Shown here: positions 41,607 to 50,696 of the stretch, in pieces
Numbering within the stretch: position 1 is the first letter of the stretch
How the letters are laid out: the number at the start of each line of letters is the position of its first letter
NCBI GenBank assembly: GCA_049656905.1
Contig: JBASMO010000033.1
Coordinates: forward strand, 1 to 54,903
Length of the DNA: 54,903 bases
Direction of reading: 5' to 3'
From: DTU018 sp003444615
GTDB taxonomy: Bacteria > Bacillota > Syntrophomonadia > Syntrophomonadales > Syntrophomonadaceae
Position numbers and translations under genes: made by a program
The notes under the pieces: model-generated
What the model saw: only the letters and a program-made list of their open reading frames with translations
What the model was told of the DNA's origin: nothing
The model's database searches: none

Positions 41607-42107
41607 TTAATCAAAATTAAAGGTCCCGTATTTCCTAAAATGTTCTACTAATCCCCCATCAGACAGGATTTTTAACATTACCTCGGGCAGAGGTGTAATA
41701 GGGATATCTATCCCTTTGGTGGCATTGTGTAAAACGCCTTTTTGCAAATCGATGTTTATTTCATCCCCTGGGTCAATCTGATCAGTATCACATTCAATTA
41801 AAGGCAGCCCGGTATTAATACAGTTGCGATAAAAAATACGGGCAAAAGATTTAGCCACCACGGCACTGATATTGGCATTGATTATAGCCAAGGGAGCCTG
41901 TTCCCGGGATGAACCACATCCGAAGTTGCGTCCCGCTACGATCATGTCTCCCGGTGAAACCTTGGAGTAGAAGTCTGGATCCAAGTCTTCCATTACATAC
42001 TTGGCCAGTTCTTTCATGTCCAGGGTCTTGAACTTATGGCGGCCGGAAATAATGTAGTCTGTATTGATATCATCACCAAACTTGTGTGCTTTACCTTTTA
42101 GATTCAT
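41607..42107 (-). CDS. leuD: LeuD-like small subunit of an isopropylmalate/homoaconitate-type hydrolyase (probable aconitase here)
   Basis: The 166-residue swivel subunit shows KAHKFGDDINTDYIISGRHK (substrate-specificity loop), GRNFGCGSSREQAPLAI and KSFARIFYRNCINTGLPLI. The size fits the archaeal/short clostridial class. In leucine synthesis the partner would be 3-isopropylmalate dehydrogenase, but here icd follows directly, so citrate or homocitrate chemistry is more likely. This substrate call is inference from context; the loop sequence does not settle it. 15 bases after the large subunit. Confidence 0.8.
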   Translation of the reverse strand: MNLKGKAHKFGDDINTDYIISGRHKFKTLDMKELAKYVMEDLDPDFYSKVSPGDMIVAGRNFGCGSSREQAPLAIINANISAVVAKSFARIFYRNCINTGLPLIECDTDQIDPGDEINIDLQKGVLHNATKGIDIPITPLPEVMLKILSDGGLVEHFRKYGTFNFD

Positions 42108-42122
42108 GAACTTCCTCCCACC

Positions 42123-43379
42123 CTAATTAATATACTCACGGGGGTCGGTTATCCGACCGGTCAGCATGGAAGCAGCTACGGTAGCTGGTGAAGCCAGGTA
42201 TATAAAAGCTTTGTTATTGCCCATGCGTCCCTTAAAATTGCGGTTGGCAGTAGAAATTACGTTTTCTCCGTCAGATGGAACTCCATTATGGGTACCTACA
42301 CAGGGTCCACAACCAGGAGTAACCACTGCTGCTCCAGCTTCAACAAAAGTTTCTATTAAGCCTTCGCGTATGGCCTGTAAGTAAATAGAACGGGAAGCAG
42401 GAGCTACTACCAGACGGGTTCCCCGGGCGATCTTGCGCCCCTTTAGAATTCCAGCCGCAATGCGCAGGTCCTCCAGGCGCCCATTAGTGCAGGTTCCTAA
42501 TACTCCCTGCTGGATAGGAGTTCCAGCCACTGCTGACACTGCCGATACATTGTCAACGGTATGGGGACTGGCCACTTGGGGCTCCAAATTAGAAACATCA
42601 TATTCTTTAACCCGGGCGTATACCGCATCGGGGTCAGCACTAACCGGTGTGAATTCCCTTTTGCTGTGCTGTTTCACCCATTCTATGGTCTTATCATCAG
42701 CTTCCATCAAACCACATTTGGCACCCATTTCAATAGCCATATTGCTTATAGTGAAGCGGGCCTCCACTGATAAATCCTCAATAGCTGAGCCTACATATTC
42801 AGCTGCCATATAGGTGGCTCCATCAGCGGTAACATCACCGATAAGGTATAAAATTAAGTCCTTGGAAAATACTCCAGCAGGCAGTTTGCCATTAACCACA
42901 AACTTAAAGGTTTCCGGCACCTTAAACCACAGTTTTCCAGAAATAATTCCCGCTGCTAAATCCGTTGAACCCACTCCGGTGGAGAATACATTGATTGCTC
43001 CATAGGTACAGGTGTGAGAATCAGCCCCAATTACCAGGTCTCCTGGAACTACGTGGCCCTGTTCAGGAACTAGTTGGTGACACACCCCATCCCCAATATC
43101 ATAAAAACAGATGCCTTGCTCATCGGCAAATTCGCGCATTTGATGATGCAATTCAGAGACCCCTTGCAAGGGGCTAGGTGCACTATGGTCAATAACCATA
43201 GCTACCCGAGACGGGTCGAAGACCCGCTTGGCTTCCATTTCCTTAAAAGCCCTAATAGCTAATGGTGATGTGCCATCTTGTCCCATAATAAAGTCCAAGT
43301 CGGCCACTACAATATCATTGGCTTTTACATCCCGACCGCTCTTGTTAGACAGAATTTTTTCCGCAATGGTTTTGCCCAC
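42123..43379 (-). CDS. leuC: LeuC-like large subunit of an isopropylmalate/homoaconitate-type hydrolyase (probable aconitase here)
   Basis: The 418-residue large subunit has the catalytic [4Fe-4S] ligands in LGTCTNGRLEDL and VVTPGCGPCVGTHNGV, plus GADSHTCTYGAINVFSTGVGSTDLA and the IGDGVCHQLVPE segment. It pairs with the small subunit at 41607-42107. No single-chain aconitase lies in the window. Context (condensing enzyme upstream, icd downstream) suggests citrate to isocitrate; true isopropylmalate isomerase is the alternative. GTG start three bases after the condensing enzyme gene. Confidence 0.82.
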   Translation of the reverse strand: MGKTIAEKILSNKSGRDVKANDIVVADLDFIMGQDGTSPLAIRAFKEMEAKRVFDPSRVAMVIDHSAPSPLQGVSELHHQMREFADEQGICFYDIGDGVCHQLVPEQGHVVPGDLVIGADSHTCTYGAINVFSTGVGSTDLAAGIISGKLWFKVPETFKFVVNGKLPAGVFSKDLILYLIGDVTADGATYMAAEYVGSAIEDLSVEARFTISNMAIEMGAKCGLMEADDKTIEWVKQHSKREFTPVSADPDAVYARVKEYDVSNLEPQVASPHTVDNVSAVSAVAGTPIQQGVLGTCTNGRLEDLRIAAGILKGRKIARGTRLVVAPASRSIYLQAIREGLIETFVEAGAAVVTPGCGPCVGTHNGVPSDGENVISTANRNFKGRMGNNKAFIYLASPATVAASMLTGRITDPREYIN

Positions 43380-43382
43380 TTT

Positions 43383-44555
43383 TTACTCCTTCTCCTTCAT
43401 TAATTCTTCATATATAACCATCAGTTCTTTGTCAAATAAAGAACGTTTTAAGTCGATTGACTTCTGGCGCGCCCTTTGCAAAACCTCTTGGATTATGGGG
43501 TCTGGTAATTCCAGGCCATATTCGTTAACAAACTTGGAGCGAATGGCCGCTGAGCCTGAGTGTTTACCAATAACAATCTGCCGCTCCAGTCCCACTTCCT
43601 CCGGGGAAAAGACTTCATAGGTAAGGGGATTCTTCAGTACCCCATCACCATGGATTCCTGACTCATGGGCGAATATGTTGGATCCCACAATAGGTTTGCT
43701 GACTGGTAAGGGCCGTCCTGATGCCTGGGCAACAAACTCGGCTACTTCACGAAACAGAGTGGTATTATAATCAGAGTCCACCTGCATCAGATACTTCAGT
43801 CCCATGATTACTTCCTGCAAACAAGCATTGCCGGCCCGTTCACCCAGGCCATTAACGGTTACGCCCACATAACTGGCTCCAGCATATATTCCTGAAAGGG
43901 CATTAGCGGTAGCCATGCCGAAATCATTATGGGTATGCATTTCAATTTCTAACCCTACCGCATCCACCAAGGTCCTGATATAACGGAAAGTAGTCAGCGG
44001 ATTCAAGATGCCTACCGTATCACAAAAACGCAACCGGTCCGCCCCGGCATGTTTGCCTATCAGGGCAAACTCGGTTAAAAATTCAATACTTGAGCGGGAG
44101 GCATCCTCAGCATTAACAGATACATACAAACCCTTATCCTTGGCAAACTTTACCGCATCCGACATACGAGCTAAAACGTCTTCCCGGGTGGTCTGTAATT
44201 TATGTTGGATATGGATGTCTGATGTAGAAATGGATATGGCTACTGCGTCCACACCACATTCTATAGACTCCTTGATATCAGCAATTACCGCCCGGTTCCA
44301 GGCCATAATACTGGCTTTTAGGCCCATGTCTACAATTTGTTTGATGCAGTCTTTCTCAAAACCCCCCATAACCGGTATGCCAGCCTCAATTTGATCGACT
44401 CCTATTTGATCCAGGTAAGCGGCGATTTTTAGTTTCTCCTCATTGGAAAAGACTACACCAGCTGTTTGTTCGCCATCCCGTAGAGTGGTATCGACTACCC
44501 TGATTCTCGCTCCTGGTTCCAGGAACCAATCACGATCTAAGCTGGATCTAGTCAT
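43383..44555 (-). CDS. Homocitrate/isopropylmalate synthase family enzyme, candidate Re-citrate synthase
   Basis: The 390-residue TIM-barrel enzyme shows RVVDTTLRDGEQTAGVVFS, HKLQTTREDVL, LRFCDTVGILNP and the metal motif EMHTHNDFGMATANALSG, then VNGLGERAGN and HESGIHGDGVLKNP. It has no regulatory LeuA domain (those proteins are over 500 residues). NifV homocitrate synthase and the Re-citrate synthase of Clostridium kluyveri share this length and architecture. Because icd is in the operon and no homoisocitrate dehydrogenase is seen, oxaloacetate plus acetyl-CoA to citrate is the best reading. The ATG follows AGGAG. Confidence 0.8.
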   Translation of the reverse strand: MTRSSLDRDWFLEPGARIRVVDTTLRDGEQTAGVVFSNEEKLKIAAYLDQIGVDQIEAGIPVMGGFEKDCIKQIVDMGLKASIMAWNRAVIADIKESIECGVDAVAISISTSDIHIQHKLQTTREDVLARMSDAVKFAKDKGLYVSVNAEDASRSSIEFLTEFALIGKHAGADRLRFCDTVGILNPLTTFRYIRTLVDAVGLEIEMHTHNDFGMATANALSGIYAGASYVGVTVNGLGERAGNACLQEVIMGLKYLMQVDSDYNTTLFREVAEFVAQASGRPLPVSKPIVGSNIFAHESGIHGDGVLKNPLTYEVFSPEEVGLERQIVIGKHSGSAAIRSKFVNEYGLELPDPIIQEVLQRARQKSIDLKRSLFDKELMVIYEELMKEKE

Positions 44556-44562
44556 ACTCTCC

Positions 44563-46011
44563 TCACTCCTTCTTCAATTTTTCTCTAAGCAATTCATTCA
44601 CCAGAGCAGGATTAGCCTGACCCCGGGTAGCCTTCATGATCTGACCTATCAAAAATCCGAAGGCTTTCTCTTTACCATTTTTATAATCCTCAACCACTTT
44701 GGTATTAGCTTCCACTACTTCATCAATTACTTTTTGCAGAGTATCCTTGTCCGAAATCTGCTCCATGCCTTTTTCTTTGATGATCTCATCCGGTGTTTTA
44801 CCAGTAGAAAATATCTCTTCAAAAACTACTTTGGCCATTTTGCCGCTGATGGTCCCTTTGTCCATCAATTGGAGCATACGGGTTAAATGCTGGGGCTGTA
44901 TCTTGGCATCTTTCAGTTCCATGTTGTTCTGATTCAAGAGACGGCTTAATTCCCCCATCATCCAGTTGGAAACAACCTTGGCATCAGGGTAGGATGCTAC
45001 TGCTTCATCAAAAAACTTTAATGTCTCCGGGGTTGAGGTAAGCAATCCCGCATCGTAGGCAGATAATCCGTGTTCTCCCACCAGTCTCTGTTGGGCTTGA
45101 TCAGGCATTTCCGGCATAGACGCTCTGACTCTGTTTACCCATTCACGCTCAATGCGTACCGGCGGCAAATCCGGATCGGGGAAATAGCGATAATCCTCAG
45201 CTTCTTCCTTGGAGCGCATGGAACGGGTGACTTGTTTTTCCTCATCCCAGGTACGGGTTTCCTGTACTATTGTTTCTCCATCTTCCAGAGCTTCTATCTG
45301 CCGCTGGGCTTCATATTCAATAGCCCTTTCCAGGGAACGAAAAGAATTCAGGTTTTTGATTTCCACTCTGGTACCCAGCTTGGTCTCTCCTCTGGGCCGC
45401 ACTGATACATTAGCATCACAGCGCAGTGAACCTTCTTCCATCTTGCAATCGGATACCCCGGCAAACAGCATCATTGAACGCAGTTTTTCCAGATAGGCTC
45501 TGGCTTCAGCTCCACTGCGCATATCTGGTTCGGACACTATTTCCATCAACGGAACCCCGCTGCGGTTAAGATTCACCAGTGAGTAGGTAGTGGTGGTAAT
45601 GGATCCTTGATGAATAAGTTTACCGGCATCTTCTTCTAAATGAGCCCGGGTGATGCCAATTCGCTTTTGTACATCGTCCACGTCTATGTCCAGATATCCC
45701 TGCTTACAGATGGGCTGATCATATTGTGAGATTTGATAGGCTCTGGGCAGATCCGGATAAAAATAATTCTTGCGGTCGAACTTACAAGTTTCCGCAATCT
45801 CACAATTCAAAGCTAATCCCGTTCTTATAGCGTATTCCACTGCCTGGCGATTTAGAACCGGCAACGCACCTGGAAATCCGGAGCAAACCGGGCATACCTG
45901 GGTATTGGGCTCGGCTCCAAAAGCCGTGGAACAAGAGCAAAATATCTTGGTAGCTGTTTTTAATTCTACATGTACCTCCAGACCTATTACTACTTCATAA
46001 CCTCTATCCAT
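44563..46011 (-). CDS. gatB: Aspartyl/glutamyl-tRNA amidotransferase subunit B
   Basis: GatB recognises misacylated Glu-tRNA(Gln) or Asp-tRNA(Asn) and activates it. The 482-residue protein has YEVVIGLEVHVEL, CSCSTAFG...CPVCSGFPG (zinc site), FDRKNYFYPDLPRAYQISQ and RSGVPLMEIVSEPDM, and ends in the GatB/YqeY helical domain (KATRGQANPALVNELLREKL). It overlaps gatA by eight bases and leads into the citrate genes with a seven-base gap. Confidence 0.95.
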   Translation of the reverse strand: MDRGYEVVIGLEVHVELKTATKIFCSCSTAFGAEPNTQVCPVCSGFPGALPVLNRQAVEYAIRTGLALNCEIAETCKFDRKNYFYPDLPRAYQISQYDQPICKQGYLDIDVDDVQKRIGITRAHLEEDAGKLIHQGSITTTTYSLVNLNRSGVPLMEIVSEPDMRSGAEARAYLEKLRSMMLFAGVSDCKMEEGSLRCDANVSVRPRGETKLGTRVEIKNLNSFRSLERAIEYEAQRQIEALEDGETIVQETRTWDEEKQVTRSMRSKEEAEDYRYFPDPDLPPVRIEREWVNRVRASMPEMPDQAQQRLVGEHGLSAYDAGLLTSTPETLKFFDEAVASYPDAKVVSNWMMGELSRLLNQNNMELKDAKIQPQHLTRMLQLMDKGTISGKMAKVVFEEIFSTGKTPDEIIKEKGMEQISDKDTLQKVIDEVVEANTKVVEDYKNGKEKAFGFLIGQIMKATRGQANPALVNELLREKLKKE

Positions 46012-47476
46012 TTTTCTTCACCCCCAGGTCTGGTCTAGCTTTATGATAGTCAGTAGTTTGCTCAAAGGCATAGGCCGCCTTAAATATGGTGCCTTCTGCG
46101 AAAGGCCGGGCCACGATCTGCATGCCCACCGGCATGCCGCTAATAAATCCACAGGGGATGGATATAGCCGGAAGGCCGGCCATGTTTATGGGTACGGTCA
46201 GCATATCATTCCTGTATAAAGTTAATAGATCATCATTATTTTCACCTAAACAGAAAGCAACGGTAGGAGTAGTTGGGGTAACGATTACATCAAATTCGTC
46301 AAACACTCGCTGAAAATCTTCGGCAATGAGGCGACGTACTTTCAGGGCTTTTAAGTAATAGGCATCATAATAACCCGAACTCAAAGCATAAGTACCCAGC
46401 ATTATGCGCCGCTTAACTTCGTCGCCAAAACCAGCCGACCGGCTTGCGGAAAACATATCCACCACATTATCGGCTTGTTCATCCCGCCAGCCAAAGCGGA
46501 CGCCATCAAAACGAGCCATATTAGCACTGGCTTCGGATGGTGCTATCAAATAATAAGCGGGCAAGGCATATTCACTATGGGGGAGGGATACTTCCTCAAT
46601 TATGGCTCCCAAATGCTCGTAGTGCTTAAGAGCATTCATAATCGCCTCACTTACCCCACTGTCCACTCCATTGAGAAAATATTCCCGGGGATAAGCAATT
46701 TTTAACCCTTTGATATCAGTGGTTAAACAGTCAGTGTAATCAGGTACTTCTTTCTCAACTGAGGTGGAGTCACGAAGATCACGTCCGGCCACAACATTCA
46801 TTACCAGAGCACAATCTCTCACGTCCCGGGACACTACCCCTACTTGATCAAAGGAGGAAGCATAGGCCATTACTCCCCAACGGGATACCCTTCCATAAGT
46901 GGGTTTTAGACCTACCACACCACAAAATGCGGCCGGTTGACGGATGGAACCACCTGAATCAGTGCCCAGAGCATAAGCAACCTCCCCTGCTGCCACTGCT
47001 GCCGCTGAGCCCCCCGATGAACCGCCGGGAACTCGCTCTAGATCCCAGGGGTTTCTGGTGGGATAAAACGCTGAATGTTCAGTGGAAGAGCCCATGGCAA
47101 ACTCGTCCAAGTTCAGTTTGCCCAACAACACTCCCTTTTGTTCAGCTAGTCGGGCTGCTACAGCGGCATCATAAAAGGGAACATAGTTTTCCAGCATCTT
47201 CGATGCAGCGGTAGTGCGAATCCCTCTGGTACAGATTATATCTTTTAACCCGTAGGGTATCCCCCCTATACCGGGAGCAGATTCCCCTTTATCATATGCT
47301 TCAGCCTGCTGCATGGCTAATTCACCGGTTACGGTTACAAATGCTTTTACCTGCTCCTCCACTTCATCAATACGCTTGATAAAAGACTCCGTAACTTCCC
47401 GGCAGGACACTTCTTTACTATCCAGTTTTTCTTTTAATTCATGACCGGTCAATTCATATAATTCCACGGCTTTCAC
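46004..47476 (-). CDS. gatA: Glutamyl-tRNA amidotransferase subunit A
   Basis: GatA is the amidase that frees ammonia from glutamine. The Ser-cisSer-Lys triad is visible: GKLNLDEFAMGSSTE, then PGGSSGGSAAAVAAG and ALGTDSGGSIRQPAAF with the catalytic serines, with the Lys in YGLKDIICT. The 490-residue length is normal. It is three bases after gatC and overlaps gatB. Confidence 0.96.
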   Translation of the reverse strand: MKAVELYELTGHELKEKLDSKEVSCREVTESFIKRIDEVEEQVKAFVTVTGELAMQQAEAYDKGESAPGIGGIPYGLKDIICTRGIRTTAASKMLENYVPFYDAAVAARLAEQKGVLLGKLNLDEFAMGSSTEHSAFYPTRNPWDLERVPGGSSGGSAAAVAAGEVAYALGTDSGGSIRQPAAFCGVVGLKPTYGRVSRWGVMAYASSFDQVGVVSRDVRDCALVMNVVAGRDLRDSTSVEKEVPDYTDCLTTDIKGLKIAYPREYFLNGVDSGVSEAIMNALKHYEHLGAIIEEVSLPHSEYALPAYYLIAPSEASANMARFDGVRFGWRDEQADNVVDMFSASRSAGFGDEVKRRIMLGTYALSSGYYDAYYLKALKVRRLIAEDFQRVFDEFDVIVTPTTPTVAFCLGENNDDLLTLYRNDMLTVPINMAGLPAISIPCGFISGMPVGMQIVARPFAEGTIFKAAYAFEQTTDYHKARPDLGVKKNG

Positions 47477-47479
47477 TCC

Positions 47480-47764
47480 CTAGATAATCCTGGGTACCTT
47501 AAACTGCCCATCCTCAACTAAAGGGGCATTGGCCAGAATCTCTTCTCGTGCAACACTTGGCTTTACTTCATCATCCCGGAAAACATTGTATATAGGTAAA
47601 ATATGGTGAAGAGGCTCTACCTGTTCGGTGTTTAGTTCATTAAGCTTCTCAACGTATTCCAAAATAGCCGTCAATTGCTGAGCAAACAGCTGTTTTTCCT
47701 GTTCGGTTATTTTCAACCGTGCTAAATAGGCAACCTGTTCCACTTGTTTTTCACTAATAGCCAC
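47480..47764 (-). CDS. gatC: Glutamyl-tRNA amidotransferase subunit C
   Basis: The 94-residue GatC wraps around GatA and joins it to GatB. Seen are KQVEQVAYLARLKITEQEK and the conserved VEPLHHILPIYNVFRDDEVKPSVAREEILANAP. GTG start nine bases after AAGGAGG. It opens an eight-gene operon running to metF. The 134-base gap upstream has a TATAAT near 47825 but no convincing -35. Confidence 0.95.
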   Translation of the reverse strand: MAISEKQVEQVAYLARLKITEQEKQLFAQQLTAILEYVEKLNELNTEQVEPLHHILPIYNVFRDDEVKPSVAREEILANAPLVEDGQFKVPRII

Positions 47765-47898
47765 CTTAAACGGCCTCCTTCGCCCTTTTTAATAACATTG
47801 CAATTTCCATCAATAATTATAGAGAAAAGTATATCATAATGCCAATCAACTTAAAATTCTGCATCTATGGCACATTTTGCCCTGAATGCTCTGTCTAG

Positions 47899-48591
47899 TT
47901 AATACCAGGATAGGGTCTGGAAAAGAAGCATGATCAGCGGGACCAGCAGTATACCAGGCAACAAGTTGGCAACACGAATCCGGGTAACTCCCAGAATATT
48001 TAAGCCCAGCCCGGCAATCAAAATGCCACCTAAGGCAGTAATGTTATCCAGCATTACACCGGTGAGAACCGGTTTTAAAAATCCTGCTCCCAAACTGATG
48101 GCCCCTTGGTACAGCAGCACTGGAATAGCAGAGAACAACACCCCTACCCCCATGCTAGCAGCAAACAGCATGGAGAAAATGCCATCCAGCATAGACTTAA
48201 CCAGAAGTATTTGATAGTTCCCGGTCAACCCGTCTTCCAATGCTCCTACCACAGCCATAGCGCCTATGCAGAACAGCAGGGTAGCAGATACAAACCCTTT
48301 TACAAAAGAACTATCACCATTACCGAAACGCCTCTGCAGCTTTTCTCCCAGCATCTCCAGCCGGGTCTCCCATTGCCGCCATTCACCAACTGCGGCACCC
48401 AGGGTCAGACTTAGACCGATTACTGCCAGATTGTCAGCTTTTAAGCCATATTGTATGCCGATAATTATGATGAGGACGCCTAATCCATCCTGCATAGTAC
48501 GGCTGATATTCTCTGGAATACCTTTGCGCAGGGTTAGTCCAATTAATCCTGCTCCAATAATGGCTGCTGCATTAATAATCGTACCTGTCAT
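47899..48591 (-). CDS. DUF554 family membrane protein (YdfK/YqgA-like)
   Basis: The 230-residue protein has about seven spans and the DUF554 pattern: GTIINAAAIIGAGLIGLTLRKGIPENISRTMQDGLGVLIIIIG, GAAVGEWRQWE, FVSATLLFCIGAMAVVGALEDGL and SVGAL-type repeats ending in LLVPLIMLLF. Function is unknown; an ion- or solute-transport role is often supposed. It lies 97 bases downstream of ligA and 134 bases upstream of gatC, and the ribosome binding site is weak. Confidence 0.88.
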   Translation of the reverse strand: MTGTIINAAAIIGAGLIGLTLRKGIPENISRTMQDGLGVLIIIIGIQYGLKADNLAVIGLSLTLGAAVGEWRQWETRLEMLGEKLQRRFGNGDSSFVKGFVSATLLFCIGAMAVVGALEDGLTGNYQILLVKSMLDGIFSMLFAASMGVGVLFSAIPVLLYQGAISLGAGFLKPVLTGVMLDNITALGGILIAGLGLNILGVTRIRVANLLPGILLVPLIMLLFQTLSWY

Positions 48592-48687
48592 ACTTCATAC
48601 CCGTTTTTTTGCATATATGACAGCATTATACCTTATCCATCGCTGGTAATTAAAGATTTTAAGCCATATGAGAAATGTATACAATGT

Positions 48688-50673
48688 TTAGGATTGAAGT
48701 AGGTTAAGAAAAGCTTGCTCATCTAAGATAGTTAGTCCCAGTTGCACCGCTTTATCGTACTTGCTGCCCGGTTCACTGCCAACTATTACATAATCAGTTT
48801 TGCGACTGACACTGGCTGATACTTTGCCTCCCCGGGACTCTATAAGTTCAGCGGCCTCATTGCGTGACAAAGTCTGTAAAGTGCCGGTAAGCACAAATAC
48901 TTTGCCAGCCAAAGGCTGAGTTTCTGGCTCGACGCTGGGCTCAATGGTATTTACCCCCAGCTGCTGCAGCTTTTGCACCGTTTCTTGGTTGCGTGGCTCC
49001 TGGAAAAAGGCTACAACACTGGCGGCCATGATAGCGCCGATCTCAGGAATGGCTGTCAATTCCTCTTCGGTAACCTGGAAAAAGTCTTCGATACGCTTAA
49101 ACCGCTGGGTAAGTATGCGGGCCGTTTTAGCCCCTATGTGTCTGATCCCTAGAGCAGTTATAAGACGATGCAGCGGGCGTTGTTTGCTATCTTCTATAGC
49201 TTGCAGTAAATTGGCCGCCGATTTGGCACCCATGCGTTCCAGAGATTGAAGGTCAGCAGCTTGCAGGGAATACAGGTCTTCCAGTTTATTAACCATCCCC
49301 CGTTCCACCAACTGCTCAATTATGACTGGTCCTAACCCCTCTATATCCATGGCTGGTCGAGAAGCAAAGAATATCAAGCTTTCTTTCAAACGAGCCGGAC
49401 AGCTTATATTCTCGCAGCGAACCGCCACTTCTCCTTGGGGACGAACTACCTGACTTCCACAGGCCGGACATAAGGAGGGAGGAGTTATTTCCACTTCTTG
49501 GCCGCTGCGGCGCTCGGGCAATGATTTAATGATTTCCGGAATAATATCCCCCGCTTTGCGCAACAACACTATATCCCCAATACGAATATCTTTTTCCTTC
49601 ACCAGTTCAAAATTGTGCAGGCTAGCTCGACTTACCGTGGTACCTGCCAAAGAAACTGGCTCCATGATGGCGGTAGGGGCAATAATACCGGTACGGCCAA
49701 CATTTATTTCTATATCCACTACCCGGGTTTCCTTCTCTTCGGCGGCAAACTTAAAAGCAATCGCCCAGCGCGGACTACGGGCCGTACTGCCAAATTCGGT
49801 CCGAGCGGCTAAATCATTTAGCTTGATTACTATCCCATCTATGTCATAGGGGAGTTCATGACGCCGGGACTCATATTGCTGACATATGTCAAAGACCTCT
49901 GCAATAGTATCTACCCGGTGAGCCTCAGGGTTTACCGGAAAACCTTGCTCTTTAAGATAATTCAAAGCTTCCCACTGGGAAGATATGCTATGTCCCTCCA
50001 GGTGGAGGATATCATAAATAAAGGCGGCTAAGGACCGCTGGGCGGTAATGTTGGGATCCAATTGGCGCAATGAACCAGCAGCAGCATTGCGGGGGTTAGC
50101 AAATACCCGCTCACCTTGTTCTGCTTTCTGCTGATTAAGGCGCAGGAATTCAGCCTTAGGCATATAGACTTCGCCGCGAACTTCCAGACGTTCCACCGGG
50201 GAACGCAGCTTTAGAGGGATACTGCGGATAGTTTTAATGTTAGCAGTTATGTCTTCGCCCACCGTGCCGTCACCCCGGGTGGCAGCGGTGATCAAGGTAC
50301 CCTTTTCGTAAACCAGGGCTACGGATACCCCGTCTATTTTCAGCTCGGTAACGTAGTCCCGCTGTTGGCTTCCCCGGGCCATGCGCCGGTCAAACTCCAG
50401 CAGATCCTGGAATGAAAACGCATTGTCCAGGCTTAATAAAGGTTGACGATGAACAATGCGATTGAACTTGTCTAGGGGTTTTCCCCCTACTCTTTGGGTA
50501 GGAGAATCAGGGGTTATTAACTCGGGATGTTCTTTTTCCAGCTCCAGCAATTCTTTCATTAGTTGGTCGTATTCGCTGTCACTGATCAAAGGAGCATCTA
50601 AAACATAATAGTGGTAATCATGACTGCGTATCTGTTCCCGCAGCTCTTCTGCTCTTGCCCGTTCAGACACCAC
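48688..50673 (-). CDS. ligA: NAD-dependent DNA ligase
   Basis: The 661-residue LigA shows YHYYVLDAPLISDSEYDQL (NAD-binding Ia), the adenylation motif ELKIDGVS with the active Lys, an OB fold (VGRTGIIAPTAIMEPV), the four-cysteine zinc site CPACGS...CENISCPARL, helix-hairpin-helix repeats and a C-terminal BRCT domain (GKVFVLTGTLQTLSRNEAAELIESRGGKVSASVSRKTDYVIVG). Complete. GTG start after GGAGG. It follows pcrA by 23 bases, the usual Firmicutes pairing. Confidence 0.97.
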   Translation of the reverse strand: MVSERARAEELREQIRSHDYHYYVLDAPLISDSEYDQLMKELLELEKEHPELITPDSPTQRVGGKPLDKFNRIVHRQPLLSLDNAFSFQDLLEFDRRMARGSQQRDYVTELKIDGVSVALVYEKGTLITAATRGDGTVGEDITANIKTIRSIPLKLRSPVERLEVRGEVYMPKAEFLRLNQQKAEQGERVFANPRNAAAGSLRQLDPNITAQRSLAAFIYDILHLEGHSISSQWEALNYLKEQGFPVNPEAHRVDTIAEVFDICQQYESRRHELPYDIDGIVIKLNDLAARTEFGSTARSPRWAIAFKFAAEEKETRVVDIEINVGRTGIIAPTAIMEPVSLAGTTVSRASLHNFELVKEKDIRIGDIVLLRKAGDIIPEIIKSLPERRSGQEVEITPPSLCPACGSQVVRPQGEVAVRCENISCPARLKESLIFFASRPAMDIEGLGPVIIEQLVERGMVNKLEDLYSLQAADLQSLERMGAKSAANLLQAIEDSKQRPLHRLITALGIRHIGAKTARILTQRFKRIEDFFQVTEEELTAIPEIGAIMAASVVAFFQEPRNQETVQKLQQLGVNTIEPSVEPETQPLAGKVFVLTGTLQTLSRNEAAELIESRGGKVSASVSRKTDYVIVGSEPGSKYDKAVQLGLTILDEQAFLNLLQS

Positions 50674-50696
50674 TGATTTTCCTCCTTCCAGGTCTT

